Of a stretch of 64,000 nucleotides of DNA, positions 49,290 to 60,700 are shown piece by piece. The notes under the pieces were generated by a model. That model saw only the letters and a list, made by a program, of their open reading frames with translations. It was not told the DNA's origin and made no database searches. The stretch's first letter is position 1; the number at the start of each line of letters is the position of its first letter. The stretch lies in contig JAPFFF010000037.1 in NCBI GenBank assembly GCA_039105265.1, positions 62,001-126,000 of the forward strand. Direction: 5' to 3'. Both the position numbers and the translations under genes were made by a program. This DNA comes from Tritrichomonas musculus. Lineage: Eukaryota; Parabasalia; Tritrichomonadida; Tritrichomonadidae.

Positions 49290-50250
49290 AGTTAGGTAGG
49301 TTTGAGAAAAGAGTAAGAGGAGTTAACTCAGGGAAATTGAATTATCAATCATATGTAAAATTTGTAAAAGAAGATGATGGATCTTTTGGTTTCAAAGAAG
49401 CAAATTGGGAATATAATCAAAAAGTTGACATCAAAACTTTTAAATGAAATTTTTTACCTGCATTTCTATAGAATTAGATGAAATTAGAGTTAAGCAAAGA
49501 CTTAGAGTACCTCCAGCGCAAATAAGAGAAAATTTAGATATAAGAATGAATTCAAGAAACTCCTATTATCATCGAAGTTCTATTAATGAATATAAAAAAG
49601 AATCTTTAATGAATTAAGTGAAGATCAAAGGGTGATGAGAATGAACTTTGCTTATATGCTCTTGAAAAACAATATTGACCCAACACTTATCTGGTTTTCG
49701 GATGAGTATAGGTTTCAAATGGACTATAACCTCATTGGGGCATGGAATCATCTAAAAAGATACAATCCTATATTCGTTAACATCAAGGCCAAAAATTCAC
49801 CTTCCATGATGATCGGGGCAATAGAAAGGACAATGAATAAGGAAGTTTATTTAAATAAAATAATAAAGACGGAAATCATCCCAACTGCAATAAGTGTTAT
49901 GGTAGATGACTTCATCTTTCAACAAGTTGGAGCCACCCTCTATTCAACTCCGTTAAATATTGCTTCAATACAAAAACAATGCAACATAATGTTAGTTTGG
50001 CCACCGAACTCTCCTGATCTTAATATAATTGAGTTATTACACTTGATATGTTTGCGACACTTGCTTGTAAGTTTGGGCAAAAGCCTATTCTCTGAACATA
50101 TTTGTTTCAACAGCTTGCATTTTTGATTTCTATAAATAAAAAACATATCAAAAGAAAGATAAAAAACATATGTGCAAATATTACTGAAGATATAATAAGA
50201 GGAATGATTAATCATTATAAATCTGATATTGCAACACAATCATGATGCAA
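49290..50250 (+). pseudogene. Decayed Tc1/mariner-type transposase
   Basis: The longest open piece (49632-50126, 164 residues) contains mariner/Tc1 signatures: 'LIWFSDEYRFQMD' (first catalytic Asp region), 'DFIFQQVGATLYSTP' and 'WPPNSPDLNIIELL'. The usual FQQDGA reads FQQVGA, so the second catalytic Asp is lost. Upstream (49290-49620) the same strand has coding-like sequence broken by several stops and frame changes, probably the N-terminal DNA-binding part. No flanking inverted repeats could be identified. It is a dead plain DNA transposon. Confidence 0.75.
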
Positions 50251-50639
50251 ACTCAACAATTATGTAATTATAAAAAGTATAACTCAACAATAATATCAAT
50301 AATAAATATTATAATCAAATTTCATAATTTCCATTAAAGAATCAAAAACTTTTTTTTCTTCCAATCATATATTCAGAAGTATATCATTAGAAAAACACAT
50401 CACATTTAACTTATGAACAAATTAAACCCAAACTGAAATATAAGAATTCATTTTTAAAAATATGTTTCTCCAGAATAATATAAAGATCAATGTCAAACAT
50501 TTTTTCAAATGTGCCAACTTGAAAAATTATTGATCCATTCGAAATACTTATGAGATTTTTTCTTATATGTCTATGTTTCTATAGTTTTTCTAGCTCAAAA
50601 TAAAATGTAAAGTTACAATAATTGGCATGGAAAATGGCC
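50251..50639. other. Intergenic, between two decayed transposases
   Basis: AT-rich, with scattered coding-like fragments but no recognisable gene. Confidence 0.4.
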
Positions 50640-51490
50640 ACGGACTGATACAACTTGTTAATATCTGCTGTTAAAGAAGGAATGACATTTAGTTCAATTT
50701 TAAATCAACGTTATGAAATAATATGGGATGTTGCCTCTCAAAACATGTTTTGAAGAGATTCCATATCATTTGCAAATATATGGAATTATTTAAAAAAGTA
50801 AAAATAACGAGAGAATTGCTAAAATCTCTGAGAATAAACCAACACATAATACAAGTTTTTGGTCCAATCAATATTTTAATTCATTTTTCAACCAAGAACA
50901 GAAAGAATCATTATATCATTCAAGAGATGGCAATATGCATGTTCTATTTACAGATTTGCCTTACAAAAAAAGCTCTTGCTTTATACATAAGTAAAAATGA
51001 AGAATACCATTGCAATTCAAAGTAACCAAAATTCATTGATTTCTTCAATTCGCAATAGATGAACCACAGCAACTTATAATATCATGAGATTCAAAGCCAG
51101 CAAATGTTGAATATTTAGGTACATGATCTGATACAATCTTTCTTTAAGAAGAGTTCACTATGAAAGACGAGGAATTGTAGATAATGAACAAATTGTTCTC
51201 TAGACTAATCAAATGGTAGAAACAGTAATTGAATCGTGAGAAGAGGAAATTGCCATCATGGATGAAACCCATGTTAAAACTTCTAATTTTCCTAATAGGA
51301 TGGTGGTTGAAAAAGGAATAGAAATAGTAAGAAAGCTTTTTAAATGATAAAGATGGAACAACCTATGTTGGTGCCATTTCTGTGAAAAAGTTCCCACAAT
51401 CAATTATATATAAAGGTAAAACTCATAGATGTGAAAAAAAAATATGAGGTATTTGATAAAGAAACACAAATAACACATTACCAGAGTGGC
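50640..51490 (+). pseudogene. Decayed pogo-like (DDE_1) transposase
   Basis: On the plus strand, fragments in several frames resemble the N-terminal and first catalytic part of a DDE_1 transposase: 'RRVHYERRGIVDNEQIV' (DNA-binding region), then 'EEIAIMDETHVKTSNFPNRM' around 51245-51305, and 'TTYVGAISVKKFPQSIIYKG' around 51358-51415. This order matches 'NVDEVGY' and 'ATAIHAICTDG...PWIIVSRKT' in the intact copy at 38 kb. At least several stops and frameshifts are present, and the rest of the core is missing before the A run at 51502. Non-functional. Confidence 0.55.
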
Positions 51491-51499
51491 AGTATGACT

Positions 51500-51501
<2 letters not shown>

Positions 51502-51546
<45 letters not shown>
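51502..51546. repeat. Poly(A) homopolymer, 45 bases
   Basis: Uninterrupted A run at the 3' edge of the decayed transposase sequence. Its length may be partly an assembly estimate. It is followed by AT-rich sequence including (TAA)n-like repeats at 51661-51680. Confidence 0.9.
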
Positions 51547-51549
<3 letters not shown>

Positions 51550-51770
51550 CTAAAATGGCTCATACTATGAGCAATTTGATACAAAATGGTCATTTTAAAA
51601 TCCTATTTGTTTCAAATTTGAAAAGTGTAAAAAAAAATCAATTCAAATTATGGCGCTTTTTAATAATAATAATAATAAAAAATACGACAAGCAAAAATTC
51701 AAATAACATATAATAACAAAATAAAAACACAAACAACAACAATCATTAACTTCAAAGATAAAGGAAGAAA

Positions 51771-54700
51771 TCATGTTTCTAATAATTTCGGTTCTTTTGA
51801 TGTTTTCTCACTTTTTGAATTGGTTGATCTGGCAGAATTTTGTGCAGAAGAGTCTTGATTTGCGTCCTTTAAAGTATTTCTTCTTTTAACTGGAACTTTC
51901 AAGCCACTTTTTTGTGGTAAAGTTGAACTTCTTTCTCTTCTTACAATTTCTTCATTTGGATCTGATTCAGTTTCGTCATTTTTCTGTTTCGAAAAAGTAT
52001 TTAAAGGCAAAACTTTTAAACTATTGACTCTTTCTCTAGGAATCTTTTGACCCTCGTCATAATTTGAAGGAGCATCAACATCCAATGACAAGAAATTAAT
52101 TTTAGTTTTCAAAAATTGATTCACATTATTAACATTTTTAATATCTTTTCTAAGTTGATGTAATTGATCGAATTTATTTTGTTGTTGTTTAGGTTGATTG
52201 TAATCTTGTTCATTATCAGTAAAATCGAACTCTTTTTCTTCTCTTTTATTAGGAAAAACAGAAACTTGATTTTTATTTACTTTTTTATCGTTCAATTCAA
52301 TTTGTCTATTGTTTATTTCAATATTTGCAGAATTCAATTGACTTAATAAATCAGACATTTGTTTTTTCAATTTATCTTCTTTAGTTTTCATTAATTCTAT
52401 TTTATTATTAAGCAGATTCAAGTTAGTTTGATAATTCTTCTTCAATTCTTTCAATTCTCTTTCTTTGCTCTCGAGAGATGATTTCAATTGATTGTTTGAA
52501 GCAGTATCAAAGTCATTCAAAGCGTCATTCGCTGTAAATTTAGTCTTTAATTCATTATAGTCATTTCTTAAAGAATTACATTTTTGCTTTAATTTTTTTT
52601 TATCATTTTTTAATGTATTACATTTACTTGTCAATTCGTCATTGAGTCGTGACAAGTATTTATTTTGATTTTTAACTTGTTGATATTCACTTTCATTTTC
52701 TTGATTAATTCTAGATAATTCTCTACTTTTACTTTTTTCATTAGATAATTCTTTCTTTTGAGAATCGTAATTTTTCTTCAATTCTTCGTATTCTTTAGTT
52801 TGCTTCTGAAGCTTGCTTGACATTTGTTCTCTTTGATATTCCGCCTGTGACAATTTAGATGACAAATCAGAAATTTTTTCATTTGTGTTTGAATTCAATT
52901 CTTTCTTATCTTTTAATTGATGATAAAGAACGTTTTTATATTTAATGTGTTTCTCTTTTTCTTCGGCGAGTTGCTTATTAATTGATTCCAATTGATTTGT
53001 TTTCTTTTCAATGTTTTCATTTGATTCTTGAAGAAGTTGAGAAATTCTTTCTTTTTCTTTTCGTTCTTCGTCACATTTTTGTTCAGCTGATTTAATAATT
53101 GCATCTCTTGTCTTTATCTGCTGCTTCAAGTGTTCAATTTGTTTACTATTTTCATTGCCATTTAATGATTGAATCAATTTCTCTTTCTCTTGAATTTCTT
53201 GCTCAAGCTCAGCAATTTTCTTTGTATTTGTTTGCTGGATTTTATTTTGAAGTTCTTTAATTTTTTGTTCTGAAAGTTCATTTTGCGATTTGATTTGCTT
53301 GAGCTGTGTTGCTAATTCTTCATTGTTTTTCGCAAGCTTTGTTTGAAGATCTTTAAGTGATTCTATTTTATCTTTCTCAATTTCTTCTGCGTGTTCTAAT
53401 AATTCTTTGTTCTTTTGCTCAAGTTCATTTACTTTGTTTTGAAGTTCGGTGATTTGTTCATTCAAATCAGAAATGGTTGAAGTTGATTGATCTTTGCTGT
53501 TGTTTAATTCTTCAATTTCTTGCGTTTGTTCTTCAAACTTCTTCTTCAGTTCGCCAATCTTTCGTTCAACTGATGATTTCTCTGTTGAATTTGGTAGTGC
53601 GACTTCTCGTGCTGTTGCTGTTGTTGTTGTTGTGGCAAGTTTGCTTAGTTCGTCGTTCTTTTGCTCAAGTTCGTTGATCTTTTGTTGAAGCTGCTTTTGT
53701 GTGTTTGTGCTTTGCTTGCTAGCTTGGTCGAGCTGCTTCTTGAGCTTGTTTATTGCGGACGATGTTTCTTTGTTAAGATGCTTCAATTTGGCGATCTCGT
53801 CGCTCTGCTCTTTGCTCTTGGATTCAAGCTTGTTGATGATCCGCTTTCCTTGGTCTTTCTTTTGATTGGACTCTTTCAATTGTTCTTTCAGTTTGGAAAT
53901 TGTGTTTGAGTTTTCTTCTTTGTTGCTGTTCAGTTCTTCAATTTGCTTTCTTTGTTCTGAGTTCTTCTTCTCAAGATCTTTGATGCACTTTTCAAGTTCA
54001 GTGATTTTTTCTTCTGATTCAGATTTGTTTCCTTCTTCTTTGTTGTTGTTTAGTTCTTCAATTTGCCGCGCTTGTTCTTCAATGTTCTTTTGAAGTTCTG
54101 AAACTTTTTCTTCTGCTTCTTTCTTCTTTTCTTCAACATCTTTAAGCTGTTCATTCAGAGTAGAAATTGTGTTTGAATTTTCTTCTTTGTTTTTGTTCAG
54201 TTCTTCAATTTGTTGCGCTTGTTCTTCATTCTTTCTTTCGAGTTCTTTAATGCTCTTTTCAAGTTCACTCATTTTTTGTTCTGATTCTGATTTGTTTCCT
54301 TCTTCTTTGTTTTTGTTCAGTTCTTCAATTTGTTGCGCTTGTTCTGAGTTCTTTCTTTCGAGTTCTTTAATGTTCTTTTCAAGTTCACTCATTTTTTGTT
54401 CTGATTCTGATTTGTTTCCTTCTTCTTTGTTGTTCAATTCTTCAATTTGTTGCGCTTGTTCTTCAATGTTCTTCTGAAGTTCTTCCACTTTTTGTTCTGA
54501 TTCATTTTTCTTTTCTTGAATTTCTTTCAATTGTTCGTTCAACTTCGAAATTGTGTTTGAACTTTCTTCTTTGTTGTTGTTTAGTTCTTCAATTTGCTGT
54601 GATTGTTCTTCAATCTTTTTCTCAAGTTCTTCAACTTTCTGCTTGTTTTCATTTGAGTTCTTTAATTCATCACTCAATTTGTTATTTATTTCAGTTTGTT

Positions 54701-57700
54701 CTTCATTCTTTCTTTTGAGTTCTTCAATAGTTTTCTGAAGTTCGTTGATTTTTTGTTCATTTGAAGATTTGTCATCAGCATCTTCTTCTTCTTCTTCAAT
54801 GTGAATTTCATCGTTGTCATTAAGTTTAACTTCTCTAATTTGAACAACTTTGTTATCAGAAATCAAATCTTCTGGTTTTATCAGGTTCTTTTCATTGATT
54901 TCTTTTTCTTGATTCTTTCTTTCAAGTTCTTCAATTGTTTTCTGAAGCTCTTTGATCTTTTGTTCGTCATCTTCTTGCGTCTCTTTCAAAAGATCATTCA
55001 GATTGGAAATTGTGTTCGAGTTGTCTTCAATTTGTTGCATCTGTTCTTGATTCTTTTGTTCAAGCTCTTTGACACTCTTGTTTAGATCATCAATCTTTTG
55101 TTCGGCTTCTGCTTTTATTTCGTTCAGCTTCACGAGTTGGTCGTTCAAATTGGAGACGTTGTTTAATGCTTCTTCTTTGTTGCTGTTTAGTTCTTCTATT
55201 TGCTTTGTTTGGTCTTCAATTGTTTTCTGGAGTTCAGCAATCTTTTTCTCTGTTTCATTTTCTTCTTCTTTTTGTTGTTGGATTTCATTTGTCTTTGATT
55301 CTTGATTCTTTTTCTCCAGTTCTTCAATTGTTTTCTGAAGTTCTTCAATTTTCTGTTCATCTTCTGATTTCTTATTTTGCATTTCTTTCAACTGCTCATC
55401 TTTGCTGTTGTTTAGTTCTTCAATTTGTTTTGTTTGGTCTTCAATTGTCTTCTGAAGTTCTTCAATTTTCTGTTCATCTTCTGATTTTTTGCTTTGTATT
55501 TCTTTCAACTGCTCATCTTTGCTGCTGTTTAGTTCTTCAATTTGTTTTGTTTGGTCTTCAATTGTTTTCTGGAGTTCGGCAATCTTTTTCTCTGTTTCTT
55601 TTTCGTCTCGTTGTTGTTGGTTTTCGTTTGTCTTTGATTCTTGATTCTTTTTTTCCAGTTCTTCAATTGTCTTCCGAAGTTCTTCGATTTTTTGTTCATC
55701 TTCTGATTTCTTGCTTTGCATTTCATTCAGTTGCTCATCTTTGCTGCTGTTTAGTGCCTCGATTGTTTTCTCGAGTTCTGAGATTCTTTGGTCTTTCTCT
55801 GCTTCTTTGTCATTTAATTCTTTGACGGCTAGATTCAAAGAAGAAAGTTCACTTGATGATTGGTTCTCATTTTGATTAAGTTTTTCAATTTCTTGCTCCT
55901 TTTCTTGATTCTCCTTTTCTAGTTCTTCGATTGCCTTTTCAAGCTCAGTGATTCTTTGCTCATTTTCATCTTTCTTTTGATTTGACTCTTTCAGCTCGTC
56001 ATTCAAATTGGAAACTGCGTTTGAGTTCTCTTCTTTGTTGTTGTTTAGTTCTTCGATTTGTTGCGCTTGTTCTTGATTCTTTCTTTCGAGTTCTTCAATC
56101 TTTTGTTCTGATTCATTTTTCTTTTCTTGAACTTCTTTCAGTGGTTCATTTGCTGCTTCTTCTTTGTTGTTTAGTTCTTTAATTTCACGTGATTGTTCTT
56201 CAATCTTTTTAGTAAGTTCTTTGATGCTCTTTTCGAGTTCTTCAACTTTATTATCACCTTCTGGTTTATCGTTCTTAACGGTGTCAACTTCCTCTTCTTC
56301 TTCTTCAATATGAAAATCTTCTTCGTTTTCAATTTTAACTTCTCTTATTTGAATGACTTTGTTATCAGAAACAGGTTCTTTTTCTATATCTTCTTCCTCT
56401 TCCTCAATAACAGCCAAATTCTCTTTATTTATTTCATTTTGTTTTTGATTTTCTTCTTTTAATTTTTCAATTGTATTCTGAAGTTCTTCGATTTGTTGTT
56501 CTGATTCTGATTTCAGTTCTTCAATTTGTTGTGCTTGCTCTTGATTCTTTCTTTCGAGTTCTTCAATGTTCTTTTCAAGTTCTTCAATTTTTTGTTCTGA
56601 TTCATTTTTCTTTTCTTGAACTTCTTTCAGTTGTTCATTCAACTTAGAAATTGTATTTGAACTTTCTTCATTGTTGTTGCTTAATTCTTCAATATTTTTC
56701 TGAAGTTCCTCAATTATTTGTTCTGATTCAGATTTCTGTTCTTCTTTGTTGCTGTTCAGTTCTTCAATTTGTTGCGCTTGCTCTTGATTCTTTCTTTCGA
56801 GTTCTTCAATGTTCTTTTCAAGTTCAGTGATTTTTTGTTCTGATTCAGATTTCTTTTCTTGAACTTCTTTCAGTTGTTCATTCAACTTAGAAATTGCATC
56901 TGAACTTTCATCTTTGTTTGGTTCTTCAATTTTTTGTTCTGATTCAGATTTCTTTTCTTGAACTTCTTTCAGTTGTTCATTCAACTTAGAAATTGCATCT
57001 GAACTTTCATCTTTGTTTGGTTCTTCAATTTGTTGCTCTGATTCAGAATTCTTTTCTTCTTTGTTTTTGTTCAGTTCTTCGATTTGTTGCGCTTGCTCTT
57101 GATTCTTTCTTTCAAGTTCTTCAATTTTTTGTTCTGATTCATTCTTCTTTTCTTGAATTGCTTTCAGTTGTTCATTCAACTTAGAAATTGTGTTTGCGTT
57201 TTCTTCTTTGTTTTTCTGAAGTTCTTCAATTTTCTGTTCAGATTTCGCTTTCTCTTCTTCTGCTTCTTTCAACTGAGAATCATTCTTTTGTTGCTTCTCT
57301 TTAATTTCTTGTTCGAGCTCCTCAATACGCTTTGCATATTGGTCACGCATGAGTCCTGTCTCAGTCAGCTGCCGATTTGCCTCGTTTAATGACTGTTCGT
57401 AAGTTGGCATCAATTTTTCAAAGTCTTCGATTCTATCGTTAAATTTCATCTGATCTTCTTGATAAGCTTCAATGTTTTTTTCAAGCTTCTTTATTCTCTT
57501 TTCTTGCTCTTCGTTCTTCTTTCGTAATGCTTCATTCTCTTGGACTGATTTTTCAAGCTCTTCGATTTTCTTCTTTGATTTCTCGTTCTGTTCGTCGGCT
57601 TCTTTAAGCCTGGACAAAAGTTCTTGATTCTTGTTTTCAAGTTTTTCTTGGTTTTCTTTGAGTTCTTCAACTTCGTTTGATTGTTCTTTCTCAGTTTCTT

Positions 57701-60700
57701 TTTGTGAATCTTGTGTTTGATCTTTAGCTTCACTTGGTTGCTTTTGAAGATCTTGAATTTGTTTTTCAAGTTCGTTTATTTTGTCATCTTTTTCAGTGTT
57801 CTTGTCATTCAGCTCTTTAAGTTGGTCATTCAAATTGGAAACTGTCCTTGAATTTTCATCTTTGTTGTTGTTCAGTTCTTCAATTTGCTGCTTCTGTTCT
57901 TGATTCTTCTGTTCAAGCTCTTCAATGTTCTTTTGAAGGTCTTCAATTTTTTGTTCCGATTTATTCTTCTTTTCTTGGATTTCTTTAAGTTGGTCATTCA
58001 AATTAGAAATTGTGTTTGAATTTTCATCTTTGTTGTTGTTTAGTTCTTCGATTTGTTGATTCTGTTCTTGATTCTTCTGTTCAAGTTCTTCAATGTTCTT
58101 TTGAAGATCTTCAATTTTTTGTTCCGATTCATTCTTCTTTTCTTGGATTTCTTTAAGTTGTTCATTCAAATTAGAAATTGTATTTGAATTTTCATCTTTG
58201 TTGTTGTTCAGTTCTTCAATTTGTTGTGCTTGTTCTTGATTCTTCTGTTCAAGCTCTTCATTATTTTTCTGAAGTTCTAAAAGTTTCTGTTCCGATTCAT
58301 TCTTCTTTTCTTGAATTTCTTTAAGTTGCTCATTCAAATTAGAAATTGTGTTTGAATTTTCATCTTTGTTGTTGTTCAGTTCTTCAATTTGCTGCTTCTG
58401 TTCCTGGTTCATTTGCTCAAGTTCTCTTACATTTTTCTGAAGATCCTCTATTAATAATTGAGCTTCATCAGGCTGATTGTCATTCATTTCGAGCAAAATG
58501 TCACGATCATTGATTGTCTTTTTATCTTGATTTTTGTTCAGTTCGTTTGATTCCTTTGATTGATTTGAAGCTATGTATTCTTCCTCTTCTTTAGCACGTA
58601 AAATGTCCTCAAGTTCGTTGATGCGTTTAGTATTTTGTTCCTTCAATTCCTGAAGTTCAGTTAATTGCCGATTTGCTTCATTCAAAGATTGTTCATAAGT
58701 TGGAATTAATTGTTCATAACTTGAAATTTTCTCATTAAAAATCAGCTGATCTTCTTTATAAGCATCAATTTTAGATTCCAATTTATTAATTTTTGAATCT
58801 TTTTCAATGCATTGTTTAGAAGAATCATCAAGTTGCTTTTTAATGTTTTCAATTTCATTTTCAAGTTGAACAATTTGAGAATTGTGTTCAATTTTTTCAA
58901 TGTAATCATTTTTCTGTTGAATTTCTTTTTCTAATTCTTCCTTATTTCGTGCAAGTTCATCACGAATAACCATGAGATCGACTAGTTTTCTATTCGCTTC
59001 ATTCATTGATTCTTCAAAAGTTGAAATTAAAATATAAGAAGAACTAATGTTGTCATTCAATTTTAATTGGTCTTCTTGATAAGCTTCAAGATTTCCTTCC
59101 AATTTCTTGATTCTTTTCTTGCTGGCTTCATTTTCATGCGTTGTTTCTTCTAGCCTTCTGTTTGTGTCAGCAATCAAGCATTCAAGTTCATAAATTCTTA
59201 AATTGTTTGGATCTTCGGAATTCCTTCTTTCAAGTTCATTTATATATTTGTTCTTTTCACTCATCTCTTTCTCCATGCTTTCTTTGATTTTGATTATTTC
59301 ATCACGCATCAGAATGAAAGCACTCAATTGCTGATGTGACTCATTCATTGATTGTTGGAAGGATGAAATTAGGATTTGTGAAGATTCAATTTGATTATTC
59401 AAATTAAGTTGCTCTTCATTTGTTGCTGCAAGTTTCTTCTCCAATTCAAGTATTCTTTCTTTTCTCTCTTCGTTTATATGCGTTGCTTCTTCAAGCTTCT
59501 GATTAACACTGACAATCAAAGCTTCAAGTGTATCATTCTTTTCTTTCAATTCATCAAAAGATTCATCATTTGAAAGATTAACATTTAATTCTTTAGAATC
59601 ATTAACTTTTGATTCTTTTGGTTCTTGCGATTGGTTGTTTATTTTTTCTTCAAGTTCTGAAATGAGTTGATTTTTCTCTTCAATTTCTTTCTCTAGTTTA
59701 AGTTGAGTTTGTTTTAGTTCTTCTATTTGTTGATCTAAATTTTGTTCTGGTTTTCGTTCGTTTTCTTTTGATTGAAGAATTTCTTCGAGTTCTTTCATTC
59801 TTTGCGCATACTCGTCTCTTTGTGAGCCAGCTTCTGTCAATTGGCGATTAGCTTCATTCAGTGACTGTTCATAAGTAGGAATCAGTTCTTCGTATGTTTC
59901 TATTCTTTGGTTCAATTTAATCTGATCTTCTTTATAGGCTTCAAGACTCTGCTGCAATTTCATGATTCTTCTTTCTTTTTCTTGGAGCGACTTTTCAAGT
60001 TTTTCATCATTTTTATTTTCAATTGTTTTTAGAATTTCAGAAATTTTCTGTTCATCATCATCTTTCAATTTTTGAAGATCAGAAATTCTTTGATCATCAT
60101 CATCTTTTAATTTTTGAATCTCTGGATTTTTTTGTTCTTCTTCTTCTTTTAATTTTTGAAGTTCAGAATTTTTTTGTTCTTCTTCTTCTTTTAATTTTTG
60201 AAGATCAGAATTTTTTTGTTCTTCTTCTTTTAATTTTTGAAGATCAGAATTTTTTTGTTCTTCTTCTTTTAATTTTTGAATCTCTGATTTTTTTTGTTCT
60301 GCTTCTTCTTTCAAATTGCAAATTGTGTTTGAACTTTCTTCAATTTGCTTCAATTGTTCTTGAATATTTTTCTGAAGTTCTTCTATTTTTTCAGTGTTCT
60401 TTGCGTTTGTTTCATTTAGTTCAATGATTGATTTTGATGATTGGCTATTCAAAGCATTCAATTCATCAATTTCTTGTTTCTGCTCCAAAATTGTTTGTTC
60501 AGAAATTTCTTGAACATCTTTCAATTCAGAAATTTTATCTAAATCTTCATTATTTTTGTTATTTAGTTCTTGAATTTGTTGTTTTTGATCTTCAACAATT
60601 TTCTGAAGTTCAGAAATTTTTTCTTTCAAAATTGAAAGGTCATTATTATTTTCTTGATTTTGATTATTTTTTTCAAATCCTTTAATAATTTTCTTTCCTG

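Noticed and set aside
50723-51025. 100-codon plus-strand ORF
   Set aside because: It lies in the decayed pogo-like transposase region and shows no domain. It is best read as a chance open frame of the fossil.
55166-55825. 219-codon ORF on the plus strand with leucine/phenylalanine-rich membrane-like product, and many similar ones at 52-60 kb
   Set aside because: These are antisense shadows of the Glu/Gln/Lys-rich coiled-coil gene: GAA/GAG read backwards gives TTC/CTC and CAA gives TTG, producing false hydrophobic ORFs.
53860-58430. Regularly spaced repeats that could suggest a CRISPR-like array
   Set aside because: They are in-frame coding repeats of a coiled-coil protein; the setting is eukaryotic and there are no unique spacers of constant length.
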